Of a stretch of DNA of 64,000 bases, positions 44,101-51,487 are shown piece after piece. The position numbers and the translations under genes were made by a program. Origin of the DNA: Halorientalis marina (GTDB lineage Archaea; Halobacteriota; Halobacteria; Halobacteriales; Haloarculaceae); contig NZ_CP095490.1 of assembly GCF_023028345.1 (NCBI RefSeq), positions 494,568-558,567 on the forward strand, read 5' to 3'. The stretch's first letter is position 1; each line of letters begins with the position of its first letter. The notes beneath the pieces were generated by a model. It made no database searches and was not told the origin of the DNA. It saw only the letters and a list, made by a program, of their open reading frames with translations.

Positions 44101-44859
44101 ATGCTCTCGTCCGCGACCACTGTCCCGTCCGACCCGCTGGAACAACTGTACCAAACACTCGCCGACCTTCGCGAGCAGATCCACGGGCCGTACTACCTCG
44201 ACGACGTCGACGGATCGCTGGCGTGGCCCGACCGCGGTGTGTATTTCTTTTTCTCGCCCAGCAGCGACCTCAGATCGATGCCTATCACAGAGTGGCGACT
44301 CTCCCGGATCGGCACCGTCGGCGTCAGCGAGGGGTCCAGCAACACCCTCTGGAACCGCCTGCGCCAGCACCGAGGCAACGTCCGGGGCAAGTACGCCGGC
44401 GGCGGCAACCACCGTGGCTCGATCTTCCGACTCCACGTCGGTCGTGCGCTGATTGAGAAGCACGACTGGCACGACCAGTATCCCCACTGGGGCGATCAAA
44501 ATCCCGATGCCGAGACGACCGCCGTTCGCGAACAGGAACACGACCTCGAGCAGCAGGTGTCGGAGTATATCCGCGACCTTCCCTTTCTGTGGGTTGACGT
44601 GCCCGGCGAACCGGGTCCCGATGCAGACCGAGCGGTGATCGAGCAGAACTTGATCGCGCTCGTCAGCCACTACCGGCGGAGTGCCGGCCCCTCAGACCTT
44701 GACTGGCTCGGGTACCATTCAGCGAAGTCCGAAGTGTTCCAGTCGGGCCTGTGGAACGTCCGGCACGTCTCAGACCTCTTCGACCCGACGGCGATCGCTC
44801 TGCTTGACGATTACATCTCGTCGACGGCGCCGCTGGACCACCAGACTGGGCTTCATTAA
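44101..44859 (+). CDS. GIY-YIG-like protein
   Basis: A 252-residue protein whose N-terminal half follows the GIY-YIG nuclease layout: GVYFFFS (about 46), RIGTVGVS (about 70), LWNRLRQHRG (about 83-92; Arg and His of the core helix), and SIFRLHVGRAL. A Glu in VIEQNLIALV (about 181) could be the catalytic acid. The classic GIY/YIG tripeptides are degenerate (GVY and IGT). Proteins of this kind act as homing or repair nucleases. The C-terminal third is unassigned. It is the first gene of a plus-strand series reaching to 48 kb. Confidence 0.6.
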   Translation: MLSSATTVPSDPLEQLYQTLADLREQIHGPYYLDDVDGSLAWPDRGVYFFFSPSSDLRSMPITEWRLSRIGTVGVSEGSSNTLWNRLRQHRGNVRGKYAGGGNHRGSIFRLHVGRALIEKHDWHDQYPHWGDQNPDAETTAVREQEHDLEQQVSEYIRDLPFLWVDVPGEPGPDADRAVIEQNLIALVSHYRRSAGPSDLDWLGYHSAKSEVFQSGLWNVRHVSDLFDPTAIALLDDYISSTAPLDHQTGLH

Positions 44860-44918
44860 CCAACACTCAGATGGTAGAAGGCCCATCAATCGGTGTATTA
44901 CTCTAGAGTGTTGGTTAA
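44856..44918. promoter_or_regulatory. Spaced inverted repeat TTAACCAACACTC / GAGTGTTGGTTAA (copy B)
   Basis: A perfect 13-base inverted repeat (44856-44868 and 44906-44918). The inner TTAACCAAC / GTTGGTTAA pair is the same as copy A at 8047-8107 and is spaced by 45 bases. It lies 36 bases before a GTTTGTTCTGCCC leader, again as in copy A, and starts at the stop codon of the GIY-YIG-like gene. Confidence 0.6.
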
Positions 44919-44953
44919 GCTTCAGGTGCGACAGTTCTCGTCGCCTGCCCGCC

Positions 44954-44980
44954 GTTTGTTCTGCCCCTGGCCAGCTGGGC
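44954..44980 (+). promoter_or_regulatory. Leader copy 8 (GTTTGTTCTGCCC / GGGC)
   Basis: GTTTGTTCTGCCCC, a CTGGCCAG palindromic loop, then CTGGGC. GCCC pairs with GGGC. ATG 45007 follows 26 bases later. Confidence 0.5.
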
Positions 44981-45006
44981 GCACACTCCGTGCGGCCGTG
45001 ATCCAG

Positions 45007-45939
45007 ATGTCCTCCGAAGCACGAGCCTCCTGGTCAGCATCGACCATCGACAGCGCACAGCGCGCCGACTGGATTGGATTCCTCCACCGGAGCCCCTTCG
45101 TCATCGATGCTTTCGCCCTCGGTTTCTCAGTCGGAATCCGCGAGGATTATACGTACCAGCAAACGCCCCGGAACGTCGACGTCCCAGTTCAGATCCTCGA
45201 CAACGACTTCCGGGACCCCGACATTAACCGGTACTTGCAGCGGTTCCAGCAGCTAGAGCCTAACGTCGCGATGCTCGGGGACGCATACAGTCGTGACGAG
45301 GGGCGCGAATACAGCCGGACAGCCCGAGAGCTGAAAGCCTCCTTTCCCGATGTCGAGATCATCATTGTCCCGAAGTGCCGCGAGGCAATCGATGCGATCG
45401 ACGAGGACCTCATCCTCGGCTACCCAATGGGCTACTCTGACAAGACTGCTGACGAGTACACGAATATCGTCGACTGGCGCGGTCGGCGTGTCCACCTACT
45501 GGGTGCAAGCCCCCCGAAACAGTACCAGACGATTCAGGAACTCACACAACCGCGAGTGACCGGCGAGGAACCGGCGGATATCGTCGGCGTCGACTGGAAC
45601 GGGATTCACCTCGCAGCGCAAAAAGGTGAGTTCTTCCACCCTGACGGCTACCGGACGGCAGACCACCTCTCCATCCGCGAGACGGTTAAGCGGAGTCTCG
45701 AACAGATCCGCCGCTACTGGCGCTCGGCGGGCGTGTGGCCAGACCAGACTACCGGAATTAGTCCGTTGAAGACTGAGCCGATGGACCCGGTCTGGGCCGT
45801 CGACGGCTCCCACGCCGACGGGCGTGCCCTCGAGGACGCGATCGTCGTCGAGTACGAGGACGGCCCGACGCTGGCCTATCGCGACGATCACGAGCGGGCC
45901 CGAATCGAGTACTGTGAGGGGCTAACGCCCGCAGAGTAG
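45007..45939 (+). CDS. DUF6610-like protein, possible TGT/DpdA-like TIM barrel
   Basis: Start at ATG 45007 (MSSEARASWSASTID); the frame upstream crosses the leader. The 310-residue protein looks like a TIM-barrel enzyme: VPVQILDNDF, NVAMLGDAYSRDEGREY, VEIIIVPKCREAIDAIDEDL, LGYPMGYSDKTADEY, RRVHLLGASPPKQY, ADIVGVDWNG. This order (a VPK strand, a GYP...GYS loop, VHLLG, DWNG) recalls tRNA-guanine transglycosylases and the phage DpdA proteins that insert 7-deazaguanines into DNA, but the zinc-binding Cys/His set of those enzymes is not visible. I would place it in the DUF6610 group found in archaeal viruses and plasmids. Enzymatic role inferred only. Confidence 0.55.
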   Translation: MSSEARASWSASTIDSAQRADWIGFLHRSPFVIDAFALGFSVGIREDYTYQQTPRNVDVPVQILDNDFRDPDINRYLQRFQQLEPNVAMLGDAYSRDEGREYSRTARELKASFPDVEIIIVPKCREAIDAIDEDLILGYPMGYSDKTADEYTNIVDWRGRRVHLLGASPPKQYQTIQELTQPRVTGEEPADIVGVDWNGIHLAAQKGEFFHPDGYRTADHLSIRETVKRSLEQIRRYWRSAGVWPDQTTGISPLKTEPMDPVWAVDGSHADGRALEDAIVVEYEDGPTLAYRDDHERARIEYCEGLTPAE

Positions 45940-45965
45940 GTTTGTCTCCCCCTGCCGGGTGGAGG
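45940..45965 (+). promoter_or_regulatory. Leader copy 9
   Basis: Starts at the first base after the previous stop codon: GTTTGTCTCCCCC, loop TGCC, GGGTGGAGG, nine bases before ATG 45975. CTCC pairs with GGAG. Confidence 0.6.
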
Positions 45966-45974
45966 CTTTTCATC

Positions 45975-46136
45975 ATGAGTACCGGCGAGCGACGCGGCGA
46001 CGCACCGGCAGAACCGGCGGACCAAACAGATCGTGACATCGAGGAAGAACATCGCAACGCCCAACAGTCCGGAACGATATTCGCCGGACAGCAGTGGCCC
46101 GAGAGCCGACGAAAGGAGGAAGGGGGCCGGCGATGA
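45975..46136 (+). CDS. Very small charged protein
   Basis: A 53-residue acidic/basic protein (MSTGERRGDAPAEPADQT to GQQWPESRRKEEGGRR), probably disordered. It is credible because of the strong leader with GGAGG at 45961 and the ATGA overlap of its stop with the next start (46133), which suggests coupled translation. Confidence 0.5.
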   Translation: MSTGERRGDAPAEPADQTDRDIEEEHRNAQQSGTIFAGQQWPESRRKEEGGRR

Positions 46137-46825
46137 CCGGCGCCGAGACGACCTTTGGGGAGGAGAAACAGGCAGATCTCGCCCGCCGCGCTGCCCGTGC
46201 GTTCGATTCGACCCCCCTCCGCAAACAGATTCGCAGCGACGTGCGGGACGACCCCCAGTTGGGTCACCTGCTCGACGCTGCCGCACACCTGCGGTGTGCC
46301 GTTCACGAGCGCGAACAGGAGACGGGCACGGAGTCAATGCTGTATCGCGAGCTGGAAACCGCCGAGCAAGGCGTGGCCGCCTACGCTAAGGACTCCCGGG
46401 TCGGCGAGGTCATCGCGCGGTCGTGTGCGACCGTGATCGAGGAAGGTGATCAGTGGGCCCGCAGCGACTCGCTCGATCAGGAACACATCGACGAGGCCGT
46501 CGCCGAGGCCCGCCAGTGGCTCGGCCAGCATACCGACATCGCAGGGCGGTTGGACCTCCTGCATCTGGGTCCAGATCTCCCAAGCGGCGACCGTTCTGCC
46601 CAGGTTCGCGTGACCTTCGTCCCGCAACGGTGGCACGACGGTCGTCTTGTCCGAACACAGAAGCGCGAGCATTTCGTCGTCCCGGCAGCGGATGCGACCG
46701 ACAATAACGGGGATCTGTACGACGACGGCTCGTGCAAAGCCAAACAGCTCTGGGCACACGACAACGCACCCGAGCAGGCCAGAGAGTGGGACGGACCGTT
46801 CACCATCACACTCGATTGGGTCTGA
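46133..46825 (+). CDS. Hypothetical helical protein, translationally coupled
   Basis: Start at ATG 46133, overlapping the preceding stop (ATGA). The 230-residue protein is mainly helical (ARRAARAFDSTPLRKQI, HLLDAAAHLRCAVHERE, ETAEQGVAAYAKD). A beta-rich C-terminal third begins AQVRVTFVPQRWHDGRLV and ends FTITLDWV. No catalytic motif is seen. It belongs to the accessory-element gene series; function unknown. Confidence 0.6.
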   Translation: MTGAETTFGEEKQADLARRAARAFDSTPLRKQIRSDVRDDPQLGHLLDAAAHLRCAVHEREQETGTESMLYRELETAEQGVAAYAKDSRVGEVIARSCATVIEEGDQWARSDSLDQEHIDEAVAEARQWLGQHTDIAGRLDLLHLGPDLPSGDRSAQVRVTFVPQRWHDGRLVRTQKREHFVVPAADATDNNGDLYDDGSCKAKQLWAHDNAPEQAREWDGPFTITLDWV

Positions 46826-46842
46826 CGATTCTCCCGCCGCCT

Positions 46843-46869
46843 GTTTGTTCTCCCAGGGATGGGTGGAGG
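46843..46869 (+). promoter_or_regulatory. Leader copy 10
   Basis: GTTTGTTCTCCC, purine loop, GGGTGGAGG, nine bases before ATG 46879. Nearly the same as copies 1 and 9. CTCC pairs with GGAG. Confidence 0.6.
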
Positions 46870-46878
46870 AAATCTTCC

Positions 46879-47133
46879 ATGGCCACCCACGACTCTGGAG
46901 AGGTAACCAACGAACAGATCGAGATCAATCCGGTCGAGTGTGAGTTCTATCGAGACTGTACGAAACCGGCCCAGTACGAGTTCGAGGCACTCGTCTTCAA
47001 CGCCGGCGTCCAGCAGGTCCGGGCTTGTCTCGGCTGTACCGCAGAGTTCCTCGCGCCTGAGCGGAACCGTCGTGTTGCCGAGGTTCGGAAGCTCGATCCC
47101 GCCGAACGGTGGGAAGCCACCGATGAAGCCTGA
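46879..47133 (+). CDS. Small zinc-ribbon protein
   Basis: An 84-residue protein. Four cysteines in two pairs (CEFYRDC and CLGC), about 32 residues apart, form a zinc ribbon; the strand in between is YEFEALVFNAGVQQVRA. The last 11 bases overlap the next gene, so the two are probably co-translated. Likely a nucleic-acid- or protein-binding accessory factor. Confidence 0.65.
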   Translation: MATHDSGEVTNEQIEINPVECEFYRDCTKPAQYEFEALVFNAGVQQVRACLGCTAEFLAPERNRRVAEVRKLDPAERWEATDEA

Positions 47134-47962
47134 GCGGACACGCGGCCGGTTCGTCCTGATCGGCTGTGGCGAAGCGAAAGCCGATGAGCCCGTCGAGGCG
47201 CGAGAGCTGTATACATCGTCATACTTTGCAGTCAAGCGCCGCTACGCCGAAGCAGCCGTCCAGTGGGCCAGAACAGCAGACAGGCGGGCGAACGCCTGGG
47301 CCGTCCTCTCCGCGGAACACGAGATTTTGCCTGCCCGGATGGAGACGGCACCGTACGACACCACCATCGACGACCTCCGCGACGTTTCCGTCGACGGTGA
47401 GCCGCAATTCGAGCTGCCATCTGGCGATCCCGTCACGACGGAACTGGATCGGTGGGCCCGCCGTGTTCATTCGGCGATAGCCGACTGGCTTCGCCGGCCG
47501 TTCCGCGCTGATCAGGAGGCGTCGCCCTGTCGGGAGTTGATTGTCCTGGCTGGGAGTGACTACGTCGACGCGCTTCGCGAACGCGGAATCTTCGAGGGGC
47601 GACCAACAGCGTTGGAAACCGGACGGAAGACACACACTGCACTCCCGCCGAAGGCGACGATTCGCTTCCCCTTCCAGGAGCAGGATTTCGACGGGATGTT
47701 CGAGCAGATGGAGTGGTTGAGCAATCGTGCCGAAGAACTGGAAGCCGCCGCCGCACCAGCCCAGACCCGCGAACTCTCCACGTTCGACGCCGGCTACGAG
47801 CGTGAGCAACCCCGCTGGCAACTTGATCGAACCAGCGTCGACATCGAAGCGACCGAGCAGGCCGGCCTCGACGCCTTCGAGGATGTTCCCGATCGATACA
47901 TCGCGACCGAGCAACAGCAGTTGAAAATCGGAGACGCTGAAACAGTCGAAAAGCCCGAATAG
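47123..47962 (+). CDS. DUF6884 (YaaA-like) domain protein
   Basis: Start at ATG 47123, inside the end of the zinc-ribbon gene. The 279-residue protein starts with the DUF6884 pattern FVLIGCGEAKADEPVEARELY, then SSYFAVKRRYAEA, WAVLSAEHEILPARMETAPYD, and a central LIVLAGSDYVDALR. The set (GCG.xK, LY.S..F, LSA.H..L.P, PYD) is shared with phage and plasmid DUF6884 proteins, distant relatives of the DNA-binding peroxide-stress protein YaaA. Residues after 200 are acidic and probably disordered. A DNA-related role is probable but not established. Confidence 0.7.
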   Translation: MKPERTRGRFVLIGCGEAKADEPVEARELYTSSYFAVKRRYAEAAVQWARTADRRANAWAVLSAEHEILPARMETAPYDTTIDDLRDVSVDGEPQFELPSGDPVTTELDRWARRVHSAIADWLRRPFRADQEASPCRELIVLAGSDYVDALRERGIFEGRPTALETGRKTHTALPPKATIRFPFQEQDFDGMFEQMEWLSNRAEELEAAAAPAQTRELSTFDAGYEREQPRWQLDRTSVDIEATEQAGLDAFEDVPDRYIATEQQQLKIGDAETVEKPE

Positions 47963-47999
47963 CAGACCCAGAACAGGTATTGTTGCGTGTCGATAACGA

Positions 48000-48027
48000 G
48001 TTTGTCTACCCCGTATTGGCTGGAAGG
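48000..48027 (+). promoter_or_regulatory. Leader copy 11
   Basis: GTTTGTCTACCCC, loop, GGCTGGAAGG, ending directly at ATG 48028. A weaker pairing than copies 1, 9 and 10. Confidence 0.45.
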
Positions 48028-48171
48028 ATGGAAACAACAGAGCCAACCACTGACAGCGAACAGAACCGTGGCTTTGATTTCGGGAATCCCGAATCCGACC
48101 ACGACGTTACGATTGCCTACAATTGGCGATACGTCGACTCGCTCTACGTCACCGAAGACGGAATTAGCTGA
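48028..48171 (+). pseudogene. Probable 5' fragment of a gene split by IS1341
   Basis: A 47-codon frame (METTEPTTDSEQNRGFDFG to WRYVDSLYVTEDGIS) stops exactly where the IS1341 left end begins. If the IS is removed, codons up to ATT (ending 48162) join in frame with CAC at 49740, giving ...TEDGI-HDSDRYPAEDGND.... I therefore read it as the start of the gene whose remainder is at 49737-50256. It could also be an independent small protein. Confidence 0.45.
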
Positions 48172-48337
48172 ATTGAGGCGCTAAATCCCCTTCCTCAAGG
48201 AGCAACGCAGGGAGTGAAGCGACCGAGTAGCGCAGTATGGAGGGGATACAGCGCCACACCGTTCTCAAACATGTTTACCGCTCGGTTCACAGGCCCCACC
48301 GCTACCGTTATGTCTATCCATGGTCTATACACCGTTG

Positions 48338-48484
48338 ATGGATAGGTTTGAAATCGAAGGTGAGGAAGTCCTCGGCGGGACGGCAAAACCGTCAGGGAAC
48401 AGCGCCCACGTCATCGTTCCCAAACGCTGGCGCGGAGCCGACGTGAAAGTCGTCCGCGTCTCCGAACCCAACTCAGACGAATAA
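48338..48484 (+). CDS. DUF2080 transposon-associated small protein
   Basis: A 48-residue protein (MDRFEIEGEEVLGGTAKP, then NSAHVIVPKRWRGADVKVV). This AbrB-like small protein sits directly before tnpB in many haloarchaeal IS1341 elements. The stop is 3 bases before the tnpB start. It may regulate the element or its omega RNA. Confidence 0.75.
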   Translation: MDRFEIEGEEVLGGTAKPSGNSAHVIVPKRWRGADVKVVRVSEPNSDE

Positions 48485-48487
48485 GAT

Positions 48488-49717
48488 ATGCAGTACAACT
48501 ACAATTATCGACTCAATCCGCCAGAAGCCCTCACCGAGACGCTTCTGCACCATGTCGATACTTGTAGACAACTGTACAACCACGTTCTCTACCTGCTGAA
48601 CGAGGCAGACGACATTCCCGCCCGCTACGAGGTGCAGGGGCTGCTTCCCGACCTCAAAACGTGGTGGGACGACCTCGGAGACGTTCACTCGAAAGTCCTC
48701 CAGATGGTCGTTAAGCGCGTCTACGACAACCTCTCCACGCTCAAAGCACAGAAGGAGAACGGACGCGACGTTGGGATGCTCAAGTGGAAACCACCTCGGG
48801 AGTATCGGTCGCTCACCTACAATCAGTCCGGCTTCAAACTCAAGAATACGAGTGGTCGGCCTGTCTTGTGGTTGAGCAAAATCGGTGAAATTCCGATTCA
48901 CCTTCACCGAGACATCCCGGAGAACGCGACCATCAAACAGGTCACGGTCAAACGAGAACCCACGGGCGAGTGGTATGCCACGTTCGGCATCGACGTGGAC
49001 GAAGCCACGCCCGAGAAACCTGAGAACCCCGAGAATGTCGTTGGTATCGACATGGGGATTCTCACGTACGCCCACGACACCGATGGGTACGCCATCGAGA
49101 GTCCCGACTTCTCCGAGGAACGCGAACGACTCGAACGCGCACAGCGCGACCTTTCACGGAAGGAACACGGCTCTGCGAATTGGGAGAAACAGCGCCGAGT
49201 TGTGGCCGAACGACACGCCGACCTGAAGCACAAGCGCCGCGATTTCCTCCACAAGTTGTCGAACCACTACGCCCGCGAGTACGACCTCGTAGCGGTCGAG
49301 GACTTGGACGCAAAGGGCTTGGTCGAACTGCCGGGAAACTCGCGGAACCGAGCGGGGGCGGCGTGGGGGACGTTCTTGCGGATGCTCGAATACAAGTGTG
49401 ACCGGGAGGGAACGCACTTTGTCTCGGTGAATCCAAGAGGGACGACCAAGGAGTGCGCGTCCTGTAGTGTCTCAACGGAGAAGCCGCTGTGGGTGCGCGA
49501 ACACTCCTGTCCAGCCTGCGGGTTTGAGGCGGACAGGGACGCGAACGCGGCATGGAACATTCTTTCTCGCGGCCTCGAAGACATAGGAGTGGGACACTCC
49601 GAATCAACGCCTGTGGAGACTGCGCTCCCTGTAGATACACTCGTAGCTGCAAAGCGCGTCGTGGAAGCAGGAAGCCCTACCCTCAACGAGCGAACGGCGT
49701 CAGCCGTGAACGAGTAG
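48488..49717 (+). CDS. tnpB: TnpB, apparently intact
   Basis: A 409-residue RNA-guided nuclease. RuvC residues are present: GIDMGILTYA (about 187), AVEDLDAKGL (about 270) and ADRDANAAWN (about 347). The zinc finger is CASC...CPAC. The start of the protein (MQYNYNYRLNPPEALTETL) is typical of the family. It differs strongly from the TnpB at 23699 (different N-terminus and different active-site context, DMG versus DCN), so the two elements arrived independently. The 3' end holds a GCC-rich hairpin that may belong to its omega RNA. Confidence 0.9.
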   Translation: MQYNYNYRLNPPEALTETLLHHVDTCRQLYNHVLYLLNEADDIPARYEVQGLLPDLKTWWDDLGDVHSKVLQMVVKRVYDNLSTLKAQKENGRDVGMLKWKPPREYRSLTYNQSGFKLKNTSGRPVLWLSKIGEIPIHLHRDIPENATIKQVTVKREPTGEWYATFGIDVDEATPEKPENPENVVGIDMGILTYAHDTDGYAIESPDFSEERERLERAQRDLSRKEHGSANWEKQRRVVAERHADLKHKRRDFLHKLSNHYAREYDLVAVEDLDAKGLVELPGNSRNRAGAAWGTFLRMLEYKCDREGTHFVSVNPRGTTKECASCSVSTEKPLWVREHSCPACGFEADRDANAAWNILSRGLEDIGVGHSESTPVETALPVDTLVAAKRVVEAGSPTLNERTASAVNE

Positions 49718-49736
49718 GGTAGGGTAGTTCACGCGG

Positions 49737-50256
49737 AGTCACGATTCAGACAGATATCCTGCAGAGGACGGCAATGACGACGTTCGGTGCTCCTGTGGCA
49801 AAGAGTTCGATTCGGTCGAAGAAGGGCGCACTCACCTCAAACGGGTCGAAGCACCCAATGCACCACCGCTTGATGTTCCACGAGCAGTCACGTGGAGAGA
49901 CGAGCGAACAAAAATACACGACGGGTACGTGGAAGTCATCCCGAACCGCCCCAAAGCCCTCGGGAAAGTCGTTGACGGATCCAGCTATCTCGTCGCCACA
50001 GCCCGGGAAAGGTTCCACCCACCCGAACGGTTCCAGTTCAAAGACTGGTGCCCACTCGTCGACGGCCCTCTCACCTGGGGCGACGGGAGTCCACTCTTTA
50101 GTTATCGACGCCTCCGACGAGCCCTCGGAGCGATAACTCCGGCGGGAGACTACGAGCCAGCGCGGTACACGATCCACTTTCGGGGGCAACAAGCTCTGTT
50201 CATCGAGGGTGCCGGGACCGGCATCGTCGTTGCCCATCTAGAAAACGACGATTTCA
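49737..50256 (+). pseudogene. Probable 3' part of the gene split by IS1341, itself cut by IS630
   Basis: The frame is open from just inside the right flank of the IS1341 element to the left end of the IS630 element, where it takes four foreign codons and stops (50270). It contains a zinc-finger-like CSCGKEF...H start, then a compact domain (YVEVIPNRPKALGKVVDGSSYLV is its core) and a C-terminal strand pair (YTIHFRGQQALFIEGAGTGIVV). It has no own start codon in a good context. Together with 48028-48171 this makes one gene interrupted by two insertions. Family not recognised. Confidence 0.5.
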
Positions 50257-50302
50257 ATAGTAATCGTTAGAACTTTTTGCCCGGAAACTGTTACAGCTAT
50301 TA

Positions 50303-50827
50303 GTGGAGCACCTCGACGCTATCTCTGTCGAAGAGCTGCAAGATGCTCTCGACAGCGTGGACGGAAACAAGCCGACACAACGGCTTCTGGCAGCGATAGC
50401 GTACAAGAACGGTGTCACGCAAACCGAGTTAGCTCAGTGGTACGACGTCCAGCGGCGAACCATCTACAGTTGGCTCAAGCGACTCGACACCGACGAGTCG
50501 CTTGAGCAGGCCGTTTCTGATGATAAGCGAACCGGAAGGAAGCGAAAGCTTTCAGAAACAGAGCAAGAAGAGTTCGAAGAGACTGTCCACGAACCACCTG
50601 AAAAAGTCGGGATCGACGCGCCGGCGTGGACGCCGGCGCTGGTCCAGCAGTATCTCGAGGACGCGTACGATGTCGAATATTCAATCCCGAGTTGCCGGCG
50701 GTTGCTGAAAGAAGCGGGATTGAGCTATCAAAAACCCCGCCGAACAGCCGCCGAGGCTGACGAAACCGAGCAGGAAGAGTTCCGCGACGAGTTCAAAAAA
50801 AGCGGCGGGAGATGGACGTCACCGTAG
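50303..50827 (+). CDS. IS630 transposase, N-terminal frame (orfA)
   Basis: A 174-residue frame with GTG start: an HTH region (GVTQTELAQWYDVQRRTIYSW), a linker and a second HTH (LVQQYLEDAYDVEYSIPSCRRLLKEAGL). Seven consecutive A (50795-50801) occur near its end. A -1 slip there joins it to the second frame (FKK to KRREMDVTVVCIDQ), as in programmed-frameshift IS630 members. Confidence 0.8.
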   Translation: MEHLDAISVEELQDALDSVDGNKPTQRLLAAIAYKNGVTQTELAQWYDVQRRTIYSWLKRLDTDESLEQAVSDDKRTGRKRKLSETEQEEFEETVHEPPEKVGIDAPAWTPALVQQYLEDAYDVEYSIPSCRRLLKEAGLSYQKPRRTAAEADETEQEEFRDEFKKSGGRWTSP

Positions 50828-51303
50828 TCTGTATCGATCAAACCACGAAATCCGTCCAGGTCGAGCCGCGTGCCGCGTGGTTTCCGCGCGGCACGCGGCC
50901 GGCCGTTGAGCTGTCAGGACAACGCGATTGGGCGTGTCTACTGGGTGCGATCACCGAGAGCGGTGATCGCTTTTTCTCCCGGTTCAGGGAGTATGTTACC
51001 GCCGAGCACGCAAAGCATTTCATTTTAGCGTTATGTGAAGAGTTCGAAGATGACTTACTCGTCGTTCTGGATGGCGCACCGTATTTCCAGGCGTCGGCCG
51101 TCACGGACCTGGCGGCCCGTGACGACCTCGCCTTCGTGACGCTACCCTCGTATTCGACGGAACTTAATCCGGTCGAAGAGTGCTGGCGACAACTCCAGAA
51201 CGCTCTCAGCAACCGGTTTTTCGATTCACTCGACGAACTAACGACAGCGATCGATACAGCTCTTGACCAACTTTCTCTTCCAGAGGTGAGCAACTATTTC
51301 TAA
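50812..51303 (+). CDS. IS630 transposase, catalytic frame (orfB)
   Basis: A 163-residue frame carrying the DDE core: VVCIDQT (first Asp), LLVVLDGAPYF (second Asp), LPSYSTELNPVEECW (final Glu). It has no ribosome-binding site of its own and is most likely made as a fusion with orfA by -1 frameshifting at the A7 run. Confidence 0.85.
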   Translation: MDVTVVCIDQTTKSVQVEPRAAWFPRGTRPAVELSGQRDWACLLGAITESGDRFFSRFREYVTAEHAKHFILALCEEFEDDLLVVLDGAPYFQASAVTDLAARDDLAFVTLPSYSTELNPVEECWRQLQNALSNRFFDSLDELTTAIDTALDQLSLPEVSNYF

Positions 51304-51487
51304 TCACTACTATAGACAGTGCCTCGAAATGAGTTATTTATTCTAACTTTCACTGAAATCACCCTCCGCCGACGACTTTTTTCGACGACGGACGGGGGTC
51401 TATTGCCCTCCAGAGCGACGGTACGAGCCTGTTATCTGTGGCGAACGACGATTACTTATTTATGTATCGACCGATTTTAGTTGTATA

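Larger units (their letters stand above)
48172..49727 (+). mobile_element. IS1341-type element (IS200/IS605 family) with DUF2080 and tnpB
   Basis: The left end has a long imperfect hairpin: GGCGCTAAATCCCCT (48177-48191) against AGGGGATACAGCGCC (48241-48255), 13 of 15 paired. The right end has ACGGCGTCAGCCGT (49694-49707). Subterminal hairpins without terminal inverted repeats are the rule for IS200/IS605. Exact ends are estimated to within about ten bases. Confidence 0.65.
50257..51313 (+). mobile_element. IS630-type insertion sequence
   Basis: Terminal inverted repeats ATAGTAATCGTTAGAA (50257-50272) and, on the other strand, ATAGTAGTGATTAGAA (51298-51313) match at 13 of 16 positions. IS630 elements insert at TA dinucleotides, and TA is present at both edges. 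The transposase is in two overlapping frames. Confidence 0.7.

Noticed and set aside
45007..45939. Calling the DUF6610-like protein a DpdA transglycosylase outright
   Set aside because: The characteristic zinc ligands and catalytic Asp context could not be identified by eye; kept as a possibility.
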